In this document: piece by piece, positions 12,812-24,622 of the stretch
Layout of the letters: every line of letters starts with the position of its first letter
Position numbering within the stretch: the stretch's first letter is position 1
Origin: Persicaria tinctoria
Taxonomy: Eukaryota > Streptophyta > Magnoliopsida > Caryophyllales > Polygonaceae
Assembly: GCA_037127255.1 (NCBI GenBank)
Contig: JBANSL010000004.1
Location: 71,818,627-71,882,626, forward strand
Direction of reading: 5' to 3'
DNA length: 64,000 nt
Made by a program: the position numbers and the translations under genes
The notes under the pieces: model-generated
What the model was told of the DNA's origin: nothing
Databases searched by the model: none
What the model saw: the letters and a program-made list of their open reading frames with translations, nothing else

Positions 12812-14092
12812 TTACCTAGTCTCGGAGTCTTGCAGCACTCTGCTCACGTAGTAGACCGGGTATCGCCCTTCTCTGGCGAGAACCGCGCTGGTGATGGTCG
12901 TCTTCACCGCGAGGTAAATCTGTAAGTCCTCTGTCTTTTGTGGCTTCTGAAGAGTCGGCAAATACTGCAGAAAGACTTTCAGTTCGTCAAACGCTTGTTG
13001 GAGTTCCGTCATCCACTGCATCGACCCCTTCTTCTTTAGCAACGCAAAGAACGGTAGGGAATTGTCTGCGAGGCAGGAGCAGAAACGTCCCAGATAGTTG
13101 ACCGCACCGTTCAGTGACTGGACTTCCTTGATGGTCCGCGGGGGACGTAGTTCCTGTATTGCTGCTATCCTTGCTGGGTTTACATCTATCCCCCGCTGAC
13201 TAACCATAAAGCCTAGAAATTTCCCAGACTCGACTCCGAACACACACTTTTTGGCATTCAAATTTAACCCTCCGCGCCTCAATGAATCGAAGGTTTCCTG
13301 TAAGTCCGCGGCATGATTTTCTGCTTTCTGGCTTCTTACTACAATGTCGTCTACATAGATAGATACATTCCGCGGCAGTTGGCTGCGGAAGATTTTGTCC
13401 ACTGTTCTCTGGAAAGTGGCTCCCGCATTCCTTAGACCAAAAGGCATGACCTTGTAACGAAAAATTCCCTGGTTAGTGATAAAGGTGGTCGCCCTTTGGT
13501 CCAGAGGATCTAGCTTGATCTGGTTGTACCCGGAGTAAGCGTCTAAGAAGCTCAAGGCCTCATTACCGGCCGTGATATCTACCAACTCGTCTATTGATGG
13601 CAATGGGTAGCTGTCCTTTGGGCAGGCCTTGTTCAGATCTGAAAAATCAACACACATTCTCCACTTCCCGTTGGCTTTCTTAACGAGGACCACATTCGAG
13701 AGCCATTCGGAGTCCTCTGCATCTTCAATGAAACCAGCATCGAGCAACTTATCCACTTCTTCTTTCGCTGCCCGGGCCTTCTCCGGGGCCATCTTTCTTT
13801 TCTTTTGGGCCACCGACCGAGCGTCATGTCGGATTCTGAGCATATGAACTGCGATGGAAGCGGGGACGCCCAGCAGATCCCTTGGAGACCAAGCGAACAC
13901 GTCCCGCGACTGCCGGATAATCTCCAAGACCATTTCCTTCTCCTTTGCTTCGAGGGCCTGGCCCATGTAAATTCTCTCCTCGGCATTAGGGAACGGCTGG
14001 TGGACGGTTCTTGAATCCGCGGTTGGGACCTCCCTTTCGGAAGGTCGGACCTCAAACTCAGCTTCTGACCCAACCCCATCCATCATCCTCAT
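12812..14092 (-). pseudogene. Reverse transcriptase and first RNase H of the Tat-like pol
   Basis: A 426-codon segment carries a typical Ty3/gypsy reverse transcriptase: WRMCVDFSDLNKACPKDSYP, MPFGLRNAGATFQR and the catalytic YVDDIVV box, followed by the start of RNase H (AREGRYPVYYVSRVL). It ends at TAA (12814-12812) in the conserved ETRY position, where a tyrosine codon is expected, and the same frame goes on without a shift. This stop is therefore a single nonsense change and not a natural end. Length and order match the family. Confidence 0.93.
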
Positions 14093-14199
14093 TGGTTCAT
14101 CCCCGGGTGAAGTCTCTCGGCAATCTTATTCCGGCTCTGAGCTGTATCTTCGAGGCATAAGACCTCCTTCGCCTTTTTCAATGATGTCGCATAGCAGAT

Positions 14200-14327
14200 C
14201 CGACACACACTTCCCCCGTTCCTCCCCCGGAGGCCGGGAACTTGGCCTTAAAATGATATATGGACACCACCATCTGGAATTTAAAGAGGGAAACCCTCCC
14301 TAAGAGTGCGCTGTAGGTGGTCGGAAT
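14200..14327 (-). pseudogene. Protease C-terminal extension beyond a premature TGA
   Basis: After the TGA at 14330-14328 the same frame continues as IPTTYSALLGRVSL and FQMVVSIYHFKAKFP. This matches the conserved region after the protease in Tat elements (usually IPTTYNALLGR...). It decays near 14200 and no clean link to the reverse transcriptase frame is visible. Confidence 0.7.
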
Positions 14328-14831
14328 TCAGACCACCGTGAAGGTGATGTTCTCCATCCTCCGAAGAGGGGGGGTTCCTAGAACCACTGTAAGCTCGATC
14401 GTGCCTGCCACTTGTACTTCATCTCCTGAAAAGGTAATCAAGGTGCCGTGGTAGGGTTTCAAGGCAGTCGCCGACACACCCAGCTGGGAGAAAGCTTCCC
14501 ATGAGAGTATATCAATCGATGATCCCGTGTCGATGAAAACCCTCTTTACAGTTTTAGTTGCGATCTGGGCGTGGATCACCAGGGGGTCGGCATGGGGCAT
14601 GCGGACCTGATCCGCGTCGGTCGAGGTGAAGATGATTTCCGGGTGTGGTCTCAAAGCAATTTTTTGACTCGCCAGAGACGGAGGGTGTCTAGACTCCCTC
14701 TCATAATTCTTTCTCTCTTGCCGGCTAACTCCTGAGATTGACGGTCCTCCTGCGAGGGTGTCGATAAAACCTTCCGGTTCCGCGATACTTGTGCAGGTTG
14801 ACCCTGCCCTCTTCGACCTTCTCTCCACCAA
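14328..14831 (-). pseudogene. Aspartic protease domain of the Tat-like element
   Basis: The domain has the active-site motif FIDTGSSIDILSWEAF, preceded by GFIDTLAGGPSISG, a conserved lead-in of Tat polyproteins, and followed by the substrate-flap region (ITFSGDEVQVAGTIELTVVLG). It would process the Gag-Pol precursor. It overlaps the gag C terminus (14651-14831) in a different frame, so a frameshift separates it from gag. It ends at an in-frame TGA (14330-14328). Confidence 0.88.
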
Positions 14832-15825
14832 CGTCCCCGGCCTCGACCCCTGATCCCCGGGGGGTACCGCTGTGGTTCATCCCTTCCTCGCGGATCCTCC
14901 ATGCGAGTAGCATGATGGTGATGGCTTCTTCGGTCGTCCGCGTGCCTTCGATCCTGGGGTTCTCGGTCCTGTCGATGGCGGTGAAAGTCGTCGCCATGCT
15001 CGTTTCTTCTGACCGGATAATCCGGCGCCCTTTGTTGGCATATTTCTTGGTCACCACCCTGATATCTGGCGCCTAACTTCTCCCCATCGCGGTTGTAGTG
15101 GACCTCATCCTGCCGGGACGCGGGTATCCCAACCACGGAGTAGTTTCTTCTTGGCTTTGCGACTCCTTTGTCCTTCCGGAACTTTCCCGCTATTTTCCCC
15201 AGAAAACCACGTGAGCCTTCATTGGCCCTTGAACTAGAAGCCGCGGCCTCTTCCGCCTCAATCTGGGCGGACACCAGGTTCCTCAAAGTATCATAGTCTT
15301 TGGGCTTCTTTCTGAAGAGCCGAGTCTTGAAACTTCCGTCCGCGATGTTTCCCATTAGGATTATGACTGCGGATTCATGATTGAAGTTGGGGATCTGTAC
15401 CACCACAGAGGTGAAGCGAGCAAAGAACTGTCCTAGGGTCTCATTATGCCCTTGTCTGATTGGGTTAAGGTCCAGCATGGTCTTCTTCCCAGATCGTGAA
15501 CTTCCAATGTGAGATTTGAAGACCTGAGAGAGCTGGAAGAAATTTGAGATCGAGTTCTGCGGTAGATTGGTGAACCAGGTCAATGCGATGCCGGTCAGGG
15601 TCGATGGGAAGGTTCGGCATAACATTGCATCGTTGTATTCATTGACTCCCATGGCCGTTGTAAAGTGGCACATGTGGTCATCGGGATCTGTAGTGCCATC
15701 ATACTTCATCAGATTGGCGTCCCTCCACCGCCTGGGTACAGGTGCCAGGCAGACCTCAGTGGTAAACACCGAGGGGATGAGATCCACCCTCCTCTCGCTC
15801 TCACGAGGTGAGCCTGTTCGGGTGG
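14651..15825 (-). pseudogene. gag, C-terminal part, of the Tat-like element
   Basis: This is the gag part left downstream of the Tekay insertion. It holds the retrotransposon gag fold (RRWRDANLMKYDGTTDPDDH, TLTGIALTWFTNLP, RSGKKTMLDLNPIRQG, NETLGQFFARF), then a basic Arg/His-rich tail. Codon-by-codon reading across the empty site (27431 joined to 15825) keeps one frame with the N-terminal part at 27431-27836. Gag was therefore intact in frame when the Tekay element landed. The joined frame would be about 526 residues. Confidence 0.9.
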
Positions 15826-15830
15826 ATGTG
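15826..15830. repeat. Left target-site duplication ATGTG of the Tekay element
   Basis: ATGTG here and at 27431-27435 flank the Tekay LTRs exactly. A 5 bp duplication is the normal integrase footprint of Ty3/gypsy elements. Confidence 0.95.
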
Positions 15831-18556
15831 TGTAAAGGCTCGGATTTTTAAAATATTAATTTTCGAAAAAAGAAAATCAAAATGAATTTAAAATAAATTC
15901 CGACCCAAATTTTCCGACTTAAAAATCAATTCCGTCTTTCATTTCGGTTTTGAACGATTAATGAACGGAAATTTAAATTCCCGACCCGAACTCTCAATTC
16001 CGTCATATTCCGAATCCTTATCCATCCGACTCATCACCTCCTAATTGAGGAAAAATCTTATCCTCTCCTTCCCTCCCTCTCTCCCTTGGTTCACTTTATT
16101 TGGCAAACAAACAATAACCTATGGCTTTCCTCTTCGTCATAGAGCACGCAGCCATCTGTATCCATTTTCATTTCAATTCAGAAGCCCCCCCCCCCTCTCC
16201 TCTCTCTCGGTTATACTGTCACAAAGCAAGCCCAAAACCATTTGTTTGAGCTCCGTCGTCGTCCTTCACCGGAGCCAAACCGTGTCCATCAGCTCTCCTG
16301 TTTTAGGAGCCACCCTCCGAGCAGCAGTTTCACCTTCGTCTCTTCCAACGAGCAGCACCACCAGCATCCCCCTCGGGTGTCCGACGAGCCCCAGCAGCAG
16401 CCGTCGAGACCGGATCCGCCAACGTCTTCTCCTCCTCTTCTCTTTTCCCGTGGTTTCTCTCAAATCCGAACGGTAAGCCTTCCCTTCCCCTTCCTTTGGT
16501 CTAAGACAATGTAAAGGTCCCTCCTTTGATCCCTCACTCCTTCCAGGTCACCTTCGCCCTGAATCCGGCCCTGACGGAGTCAAATCGAGCTCTCCGATCG
16601 AGTTTTCCGGCGAACCTTCGATCCTCTCGGTGAGCACTCTCCCCTCTTCACCTTCTTGCTCGTCTTGTTTTTTTGGGTTGTCTGGATGGGGATATGGGAG
16701 AGTTGTGAGTGGCCGGAGCTCAACCCCTCGCCGGCGAGCTTCCAAGGCTCCCTCCTTTCCTTCATTTTTTTTTCTCGAACGCAGAAGGGTGGAAGATGGA
16801 TGAACAGTAGTCATCCCATCTCCCCATTTCTTTAATTGACGGGTCCATTCTTCCACGTCAGCTTGTCAACTCAGCATGGGGCCTCCCCTTTCTTTTTGTT
16901 TCTGTTCGATCAAAATCAAATGTGAAATTTGAGGATGGCTTTGGGCCAAATTCTTCCAAATAAACTAAGAGTCTTTTGGGCCTATTTATTCAATGTATTC
17001 CATTTGGACTTTAAAAACAAAATTAATTTGTGGCCCTAATTTATAAATGTGATCGGTTGGGAGATAGAAAACAAGGGCCCGGTTTGGACTTTTATAAAAT
17101 AAGGGTTTGGTTTTGGTAATTTAAAAAGGGGTGTTTTGATTTAAGGAATATTATTGGGATTTAAAATGTAAAATGTTGTTTTGAGATTTAATATACGATA
17201 TTGTGGTGATTTATTATTGTGGTTAAATGTTATATGAGTATGTTGAAGATGTGCAATTATATGCTAAGTAAGATTTTGAAATGATGGCATGCAAATTGGT
17301 TAAGTATGAATTGGAATTGTCTTAAGTTGATGAATTGGAGAATTATATTGAGTATGGTTGTGAGATATTGAGATGATAGATTATGAGATAAGGTTGATAT
17401 TATGGAAATGATGATGTGACGGTTATTATGTTAAGTTGTGAAGTTGTGTGTGTGATAATTCTATGCTTTGTGTACCTTAGAGATAGACTCATTGGTGTGC
17501 TTACACCTGTTAGGTGACCATCTGTGACGTGTCGGATTTCATATTGCCTGGTTGATTGCCTTTTGCTGTTCTACGATACCAGGTAAGTCTCTTCGGAGCT
17601 TACTCAGATTGAATAGAGTTATTCCCTGCTTTAGGTGCATGATATACTAGGTGTTGCATTCATGATCAGCATGCCATGTAGTACCATGCTAGGTTGCATC
17701 TACGTTGAGCATTCTACTTCTTTATGCGTATGTAAACAGAACGGCCGTTATCTGTGAAGTAACTAGAGTCATTGCTAGGGTCATAGGGTAGCCCAGCCTC
17801 ATCGGGTACCCTGAGTCAATCGAGTCATGCACTTCCTTTTATTTTGAGATGCCTGCGGGCTTATTTGTGGAGCGGGTTAGGCATGCGTGCCGCCCTATTA
17901 TGAATGAATGCATTCACGAGCTGGCCAGTCTCCACCTATCGGAAGGGGTGGAGGTAGAGAGGGATATACCACTTGGTATTCTGTGCTAAGGCCTTATTAT
18001 CATAATGCACTTGATCTTAGGAGCATGTTAGTGTGTTAATATTCCGCTATGCACCTAGAAGCATCTTTATTAGGTATAGCGTATATGTGTGCTTATGGTT
18101 GGGATGCAGAGTTAAGTGGGCATCGATCTGATCCCGCCCCATATCAATTTTTTTAGGTATTATTTATGTTCATCCTATCGGTGCTGTTTGCTTATTGCGC
18201 GGGTCATTTTGTCGGCGGAGAGTGAGCGCTGGAGTATAGACTTCACCAGACTCTGATTATAATTTTTCGGGTTTACACTTTAGACTCCGTTTTGACCCGT
18301 CTCTGCCGTGGCACACTTTTGTATTATACTTGTTTTCGCTAGTTGCATGATTTCTGATTTCCACGCTTAGATTACGACAGGTACAGGGGACTTCCCCGGG
18401 GATTCCAACGATCCCTTCGATTTTGGGTATGAAATCCCCCTTGAAAACATTAAAGTAAGTTTTGAAACCTTCAACCTGTACTCGGGGCGCAAGGTCCTAA
18501 CGAGGGGTTTAATCCCTCGAAACGTAACTCGGGAATCATAATCCCGGGCCGTTACA
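15831..18556 (+). repeat. Tekay 5' LTR (2,726 bp)
   Basis: It begins TGTAAAGGCTCGG and ends CCCGGGCCGTTACA, with TGTAA/TTACA inverted ends. It holds no gene; short open frames in its pyrimidine-rich 16.0-16.9 kb part also occur in the other LTR and are not conserved proteins. It lacks 81 bp present in the 3' LTR at about 25048-25128; the break lies between two AGCTCC copies. Confidence 0.96.
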
Positions 18557-18559
18557 AAG

Positions 18560-18571
18560 GGGTATCAGAGC
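18560..18571 (+). other. Tekay primer-binding site
   Basis: GGGTATCAGAGC starts 3 bp after the LTR and matches TGGTATCAGAGC, complementary to the 3' end of initiator tRNA-Met, with one mismatch at the first base. It primes minus-strand cDNA. Confidence 0.9.
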
Positions 18572-19038
18572 TGAGGTTTTGCAATCCGAGTATGATAGGT
18601 TGAAGTGGTTTTGAAAATGGCCCAAGGTTTTCAAATTGTTTTCAAGTGGTTTTCAATTTGTTTTCAAGGGGCAAAATGAATTTAATTGGACATAAGCATA
18701 AATTAATCAATTATGAATGGCAATCTCGTGGGGTAGAGACTATGCGATAGGCATCCCTTATGGATGTAGAATTCGGGGAAGGTAGGCAAAATACTAGCTT
18801 CTTTTACAGATGGGTTGTGAAGACTCCAAGGAACTCGAGGGTTGGAGTACAATGGGTTAGGAGACCATGAGGTATTTGCCCCTCCGGTTAGCCGTCCCCC
18901 GAAGGGCGGCATAGATCGTCTCTGTGCTTGTATGTCTTCAATTCAATTGGGCCTGAGGGCGATCCTCCTTGAAGAGGGTCATATTGAATCGTTGAGTGCT
19001 TCTGTGCTGAGTGATATAATTATTGTTATGTAGCAAGC
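18572..19038 (+). other. Tekay leader between PBS and gag
   Basis: This is the untranslated leader of about 470 bp. I see no conserved open frame or other feature. The ATG at 19039 is chosen because the basic N terminus (RRGRGRPRR) and the whole polyprotein follow it without interruption. Confidence 0.7.
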
Positions 19039-22000
19039 ATGGTTGATCCGAGACGTGGCTTAGATGTGCGTGGGGGTAGGGCGCGTCGCGGCAGGGGACG
19101 CCCTCGTCGAGTTGCCGCTGAGGGTGCTGAGGAGCGAGTTTCACTACCGCGAGTCGATGACCGGGTGCCAGCTTCCCCAAAGACTAGGATTGGGCAGCTA
19201 GAGGCAGCGCTTCATGATATTCTGAGCGAGTTACGTGGAGGGGCTCGATCTACGGCGCCGACGCCAGAGGTTCCAGTTCAGCAGCCAGCCGAGCCTGTGG
19301 TCGATGCGTGCCCTGAGAAGCGCATCGATTGGGTCAAGAGGTTTGCTCAGTGTAGCCCGCCGACCTTCGCGGGTGGCGTCGGAGATGACGTTGAGAGATG
19401 GCTGCGTGATATAGAGGGGTTATTTGACCATGTTGCTGTACTTGACTCTGAGAGACAGAGACTTGCTGCTGGACTTCTGCGGGAGGACGCGAATGCCAGA
19501 TGGTTTGGCTGCAAGAAGGAGCGGACCGAGTGGACCTATGACGACTTCAGATCCCTGATGCTGAGGGAGTACCGTCCACCAGGGATACAGTTGGCTAGGG
19601 AGGTATCTTTTATGCGCGGCACCTATGACCGGTCGGCTTCTGTAGCTGCTATCGTTCACCAGTTCAAGAGCGAGCTGATATACTGCGATCATTTATGCCC
19701 ATCAGACGAGAGTCGGATCCGTTTGCTATCTATGAGATTGCCGCCTCCTGTACTTCTGCATGCGTCCAGCTTGGGAGCTGTCAGCTTTGACCGATTTCTG
19801 GAGGTCATCCTCATGTATGATCAGCAGAGGATCCTGTGTGAGACTTCCTACTCTACTGTTCGCCCTGAGGCGAAGAGGGCGCGTCCAACTGACACCCGCG
19901 GAGATGACAGATCTAGGAGAGGAGGGTTTAGAGGAGGATATCACGGAGCTGCACAGAGAGCACCCCCAGTTCAGACTTCTTATGGAGGAGATGCTAGAGT
20001 GAGGACTTGCCATGGGTGTTTCGGGAGGGGCCACTTCATTGCTTCTTGCCCAGACCGTTCGACTGTTTGCTATACCTGTGGTACTATGGGGCACCGAGCT
20101 GCTACATGCCCTCAGAGTCGTGGAGCTCCAGCTACTGCACAGCCACCGAGACTTCCTGTGGCTCCTCAGCCACCCTTGCTGACATATCCCCAGGGCCAGG
20201 GACGAGGTGACCTTTCCGGCAGAGGCCGAGGCGGAGGTAGAGGAGGTAGAGGTTCTGGACGTGGAGGTAGAGGACCATCTGGGTCAGGTCAGGGTCGTGG
20301 ATCATCTTCTGCAGGACCATCAGGGTCAGGGTATGATCGTGGCCAGAGTTCGGGAGGTCGAGGACCAGGATTACCCCCACCGCCCCGCGTATTTCAGATG
20401 CATGCTGATGACCGCTCAGCCCCGACTTCCGCAGGTACGATATTCTTCCATGATGAGTGCTTATCTATCTTGTTTGACACTGGTGCGACTCACTGCTTCA
20501 TAGCAGAGGCGTGCGTGGCCAGGCTGAGCCTGAGCTGCACGAGTGGTTCACCCCTTACTATTGGTCTGGCGGATGGGGCCAAGGTTAGGACGAGTCGTGA
20601 GATTTTAGGGTGCCCCATTCAGATAGGTGAGCGAGAGTGGCCTACCGACCTTATAGTTATGCCATTGAGGATGGATGATCTCATCTTGGGTATGGACTTC
20701 ATGGACCACTACGGGGCTATCATCAACTTGCGGACGAGGACAGTGTCGATTTTGGCATCCGACGGGACCGAGCACCAGGTTTGGGGGAGCGACCCCAAGA
20801 GGAATGGGTCACTCATTAGCGTAGTCAGAGCCGCCAGACTTTTAGACCAGGGTTGCGTCGGGTATTGGTGTTATGCTTTAGAGGTGGATCGCACGCACCC
20901 CAGTATATCAGATGTTCCCGTTGTTAGAGACTTCGCAGATGTGTTTCCAGAGGAGCTGCTAGGACTTCCCCCGCCGAGACAGGTCGACTTTGCGATTGAG
21001 TTGGATCCAGGCACCAGGCCTATCTCGCGAGTTCCTTATCGCATGGCACCGACGGAGATGGCCGAGCTGAAGGCTCAGCTAGAGGAGCTAGCTGAGAAGG
21101 GCTACATTCGGCCTAGTGCATCACCTTGGGGAGCGCCAGTGCTATTCGTCAAGAAGAAGGATGGGTCAGTGAGACTGTGCATCGACTATCGGGAGCTGAA
21201 TCGGGCGACAGTGAAGAACCGTTATCCTCTTCCCCGGATTGACGATCTGATGGATCAGTTGCAGGGCGCTGTGGTCTTCTTGAAGATCGACTTGAAGTCG
21301 AGCTATCATCAGCTGAGGGTGAAGCCAGAGGATGTTCCGAAGACCGCTTTTCGGACCCGCTATGGTCACTACGAGTTCGTAGTCATGCCGTTTGGGCTGA
21401 CCAATGCACCAGCCGCGTTCATGGAGCTCATGAACCTAGTGTTCATCGACTTCTTGGACAAGTTCGTCGTCGTCTTCATCGATGACATCTTAGTCTACTC
21501 GAGGAGTAGAGAGGAGCACGAGGAGCATCTGAGGATTGTGCTAGAGACGCTGAGGAAGCATCAGCTGTATGGGAAGTACAGCAAGTGTGAGTTCTGGCTC
21601 ACAGAGGTGGCTTTCTTAGGCCACGTTATTTCAGCTGAGGGAGTTGCCGTGGACCCGGCAAAGATTGATGCCATCGTTGCTTGGGAGGTGCCCAAGAACG
21701 TCAGAGATATCCGCTCATTCCTGGGATTGGCTAGTTATTACAGGAGGTTCGTCCAGGGTTTCTCGAGTATTGCTAGACCGATGACGCAGCTGCTGAAGAA
21801 GGACGTCCCCTTCGAGTGGAGTTCAGATTGTCAGGCCAGCTTTGAGCTTCTGAAGCAGAAGTTGACGACTGCTCCGGTGTTAGCTCTGCCAGATGGGACA
21901 GAGGACTTCGTTATCTACACAGATGCTTCGCATTCCGGCTTGGGTTGTGTTCTACATCAGAGAGATCGGGTCATCGTTTATGCTTCACCCCAGTTGAAGC

Positions 22001-23874
22001 CTGCAGAGGTGTTTTACCCCATCCATGATTTGGAGTTGGCAGTCGTGATTCACGCTCTGAAGATCTGGAGGCATTATCTGTATGGTACTTCTTGCAAGGT
22101 GATGACGGATCACAAGAGCTTGAAGTACATTTTCACACAGAAGGAGCTCAACATGCGTCAGAGGCGATGGTTGGAGCTTCTGAAGGACTATGACTTGGAC
22201 ATAGTCTATCACCCAGGGAAGGCCAATGTAGTGGCATATGCGTTGAGTAGGAAGACTCATCAGGAGGTGGCAGTTGAGAGGCTTACAGCTCGGCGAGATT
22301 TGCAGAGAGATCTGTTGAGATGCTGCTTTGAGGTGTGGGTTCAGCGAGATCGCGGGCAGTTTTCGTTCTTAGAGGTGCAGGCAGAGTTGACAGCAGAGAT
22401 TCGGCAGGGTCAGGCAGATTGTCCAGAGATTGCAGTTCAAAGCGAGCGGATGGCTCAGGGCAGATTCAGAGAGCTTGCAGAGAGAGCAGACGGGATGCTG
22501 ACCTTCCAGGGCAGAGTTCTAGTTCCATCGACGTCAGATTTGAGGCAGAGGATCATGCAGGAGGCTCACTCCACCCCTTATTCTGTCCATCCAGGGACGA
22601 ATAAGATGTATCAGGATCTGAGGAGGAGTTATTGGTGGCAGAGGATGAGAGCAGACATCACAGAATTCGTGGCCCGATGTCAGGTTTGTCAGCAGGTTCG
22701 GATTGATCACCAGAGGTCGGGAGGACCCGTCCAGTCACTTCCAGTTCCCGAGTGGAAGTGGACGGATATCTCCATGGATTTCGTCAATGGGCTGAGGCGA
22801 GACGTCAGAGGATTCGACGCTATTTGGGTCGTGGTCGACAGGTTGACCAAGTCGGCCCATTTCATAGCTATTCAGGAGACATGGCCAGCTTCGAAGTTAG
22901 CGGAAGAGTTCATTCGCCAGATTGTGAGGCTTCATGGAGTACCGGAGAGGATCGTATCTGATCGAGATGGGCGCTTCACCTCGAGGTTTTGGCAGCAGGT
23001 TCAGGAGAGTTTGGGCTCCAGATTGCATTTCAGTACGGCTTACCACCCGCAGACAGATGGCCAGAGCGAGAGGACGATTCAGACGTTGGAGGACATGTTG
23101 CGATCGTGCGTCTTGGATTGGGGTGATCATTGGGTCAAGCACCTACCGCTAGTGGAGTTTTCCTACAACAACAGCTACCACGCGTCGATCGAGATGGCCC
23201 CATATGAGGCCTTGTATGGGAGGCGATGCAAGTCGCCGGTTTGCTGGGACGAGCCTGCAGATACAGTTCTGTCGTTGCCCGAGATGGTTAGAGAGACAGT
23301 TGATAAGGTTGGTCGCATCCGAGAGCATATGAGGGTAGCCCAGGATCGACAGAAGAAGTATGCAGACAGACGGAGGACCGAGCTTGAGTTCGAGGTAGGC
23401 TCGCATGTATGGCTTCGAGTTTCGCCCACCAAGGGAGTTCGACGGTTCGGCATCAAAGGGAAGTTGAGTCCGAGGTTCATTGGCCCATTTGAGATCCTAG
23501 AGAGAGTCGGTGTGGTAGCCTACCGTTCAGCCTTACCTCCATCCTTAGCCGGCGTCCATGATGTCTTTCATGTCTCCCAACTCCGTCAGTATATTCCCGA
23601 CCCTAGTCATGTCCTTGACCACTCAGACCTTCACATTGAGCCTGACCATACCTTTGTAGAGCGTCCGGTGAGGGTCCTTGATCGCCGTGTCAAGAAGCTT
23701 AGGAACAGGGAGGTTCCTTTGCTTCTGGTTCAGTGGTCTAGGAGGAGCCCTGAGGAGGCCACATGGGAGACCGAGGAGAGCATTCGGGCTAGCTATGGAG
23801 ATGTCTTAGATGAGATACTTGCGTCCTATGTTGAGCCGAGCGTAGACATTACCTTGACCTCTCGAGTGCGGTGA
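19039..23874 (+). CDS. Tekay chromovirus Gag-Pol polyprotein, 1,611 residues
   Basis: One intact frame encodes all parts in order. Gag contains two CCHC knuckles ([14 protein letters not shown] at about 324-337 and [14 protein letters not shown] at about 346-359). A Gly/Arg-rich linker leads to the protease ([10 protein letters not shown], Asp480). Reverse transcriptase follows (LCIDYRELN near 716; FIDDILVYS, Asp815-816), then RNase H (YTDAS, Asp962; TDHKSL) and integrase (HPG zinc region near 1184; [16 protein letters not shown]; Glu1344 in HPQTDGQSE). A GPF tail and a C-terminal chromodomain (about 1539-1590, [17 protein letters not shown]) complete it. Chromodomains steer integration to marked chromatin. 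One key residue is changed: the conserved Asp of the RNase H ADALSR box is Tyr1067 (AYALSR). The full frame and near-identical LTRs indicate youth, but RNase H is probably impaired. Confidence 0.97.
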   Translation: MVDPRRGLDVRGGRARRGRGRPRRVAAEGAEERVSLPRVDDRVPASPKTRIGQLEAALHDILSELRGGARSTAPTPEVPVQQPAEPVVDACPEKRIDWVKRFAQCSPPTFAGGVGDDVERWLRDIEGLFDHVAVLDSERQRLAAGLLREDANARWFGCKKERTEWTYDDFRSLMLREYRPPGIQLAREVSFMRGTYDRSASVAAIVHQFKSELIYCDHLCPSDESRIRLLSMRLPPPVLLHASSLGAVSFDRFLEVILMYDQQRILCETSYSTVRPEAKRARPTDTRGDDRSRRGGFRGGYHGAAQRAPPVQTSYGGDARVRTCHGCFGRGHFIASCPDRSTVCYTCGTMGHRAATCPQSRGAPATAQPPRLPVAPQPPLLTYPQGQGRGDLSGRGRGGGRGGRGSGRGGRGPSGSGQGRGSSSAGPSGSGYDRGQSSGGRGPGLPPPPRVFQMHADDRSAPTSAGTIFFHDECLSILFDTGATHCFIAEACVARLSLSCTSGSPLTIGLADGAKVRTSREILGCPIQIGEREWPTDLIVMPLRMDDLILGMDFMDHYGAIINLRTRTVSILASDGTEHQVWGSDPKRNGSLISVVRAARLLDQGCVGYWCYALEVDRTHPSISDVPVVRDFADVFPEELLGLPPPRQVDFAIELDPGTRPISRVPYRMAPTEMAELKAQLEELAEKGYIRPSASPWGAPVLFVKKKDGSVRLCIDYRELNRATVKNRYPLPRIDDLMDQLQGAVVFLKIDLKSSYHQLRVKPEDVPKTAFRTRYGHYEFVVMPFGLTNAPAAFMELMNLVFIDFLDKFVVVFIDDILVYSRSREEHEEHLRIVLETLRKHQLYGKYSKCEFWLTEVAFLGHVISAEGVAVDPAKIDAIVAWEVPKNVRDIRSFLGLASYYRRFVQGFSSIARPMTQLLKKDVPFEWSSDCQASFELLKQKLTTAPVLALPDGTEDFVIYTDASHSGLGCVLHQRDRVIVYASPQLKPAEVFYPIHDLELAVVIHALKIWRHYLYGTSCKVMTDHKSLKYIFTQKELNMRQRRWLELLKDYDLDIVYHPGKANVVAYALSRKTHQEVAVERLTARRDLQRDLLRCCFEVWVQRDRGQFSFLEVQAELTAEIRQGQADCPEIAVQSERMAQGRFRELAERADGMLTFQGRVLVPSTSDLRQRIMQEAHSTPYSVHPGTNKMYQDLRRSYWWQRMRADITEFVARCQVCQQVRIDHQRSGGPVQSLPVPEWKWTDISMDFVNGLRRDVRGFDAIWVVVDRLTKSAHFIAIQETWPASKLAEEFIRQIVRLHGVPERIVSDRDGRFTSRFWQQVQESLGSRLHFSTAYHPQTDGQSERTIQTLEDMLRSCVLDWGDHWVKHLPLVEFSYNNSYHASIEMAPYEALYGRRCKSPVCWDEPADTVLSLPEMVRETVDKVGRIREHMRVAQDRQKKYADRRRTELEFEVGSHVWLRVSPTKGVRRFGIKGKLSPRFIGPFEILERVGVVAYRSALPPSLAGVHDVFHVSQLRQYIPDPSHVLDHSDLHIEPDHTFVERPVRVLDRRVKKLRNREVPLLLVQWSRRSPEEATWETEESIRASYGDVLDEILASYVEPSVDITLTSRVR

Positions 23875-24622
23875 GTATGCCTAGTTGGTTGGTTGGGATT
23901 GGTTAGTAGTATCTCCTTGATTTGTGTGCTTATACGTGGTAGTTATGTGCAGATCCTTGGTGATATGATGTGATGAGCCTCGATGATATGATGATGTGCT
24001 AGATATTATGGTATGTGACTGCCTTTGATGTGCTATAATCTTCTGTTTATCTTGAGATTATGATCATTCTTCTATATCCATGATACCAAATATTAGAAAT
24101 GCTAGAGATTGAATTGTGGAATTATGATTTGACTCGAAACCTAGGAAGAGTATATGGGAATAGCCTTTAGAGGTGGATGTTAGAATGATTGGGAAATTGG
24201 GAATGCCTTGTTTAATGTCGAATTTCAAGAAACTCAAACGGTGATTTGAGAAGAAAACATAGATTTTGAGAAAACTATTCCAACCCGAGCTTTCATTATG
24301 ACGCCCCACGAAGTGGATACAAGCATGTATGGGGGCACCTGTAGATCGCTTGCTAAGACCTAGCGGAGATGTCATGATGGTTTTCGAGTTATGGTATGCC
24401 CGAGGAGTCGGAGTGGGTGTGGTAGGGGCCCCTACCACATCCTTACTACGACCGATTGGGAGTACTATGATCATGACGACGGTACTGTGAGATCTCATGG
24501 GGGCACTTATGAGGTACTTACGGGATCGATGACGTGATCCTTGGACTCACCAATTCCAACTTCATCCCCACTTTAGAATGATTTTAGTCTCGGAGACGAC
24601 ACTTGTTTTTAGAGGTGGATGA
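23875..24622 (+). other. Tekay 3' untranslated region with polypurine tract
   Basis: About 750 bp lie between the polyprotein stop and the 3' LTR with no conserved frame. The purine-rich AGAGGTGGATGA directly before the LTR (24611-24622) is the likely plus-strand primer. Confidence 0.75.
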
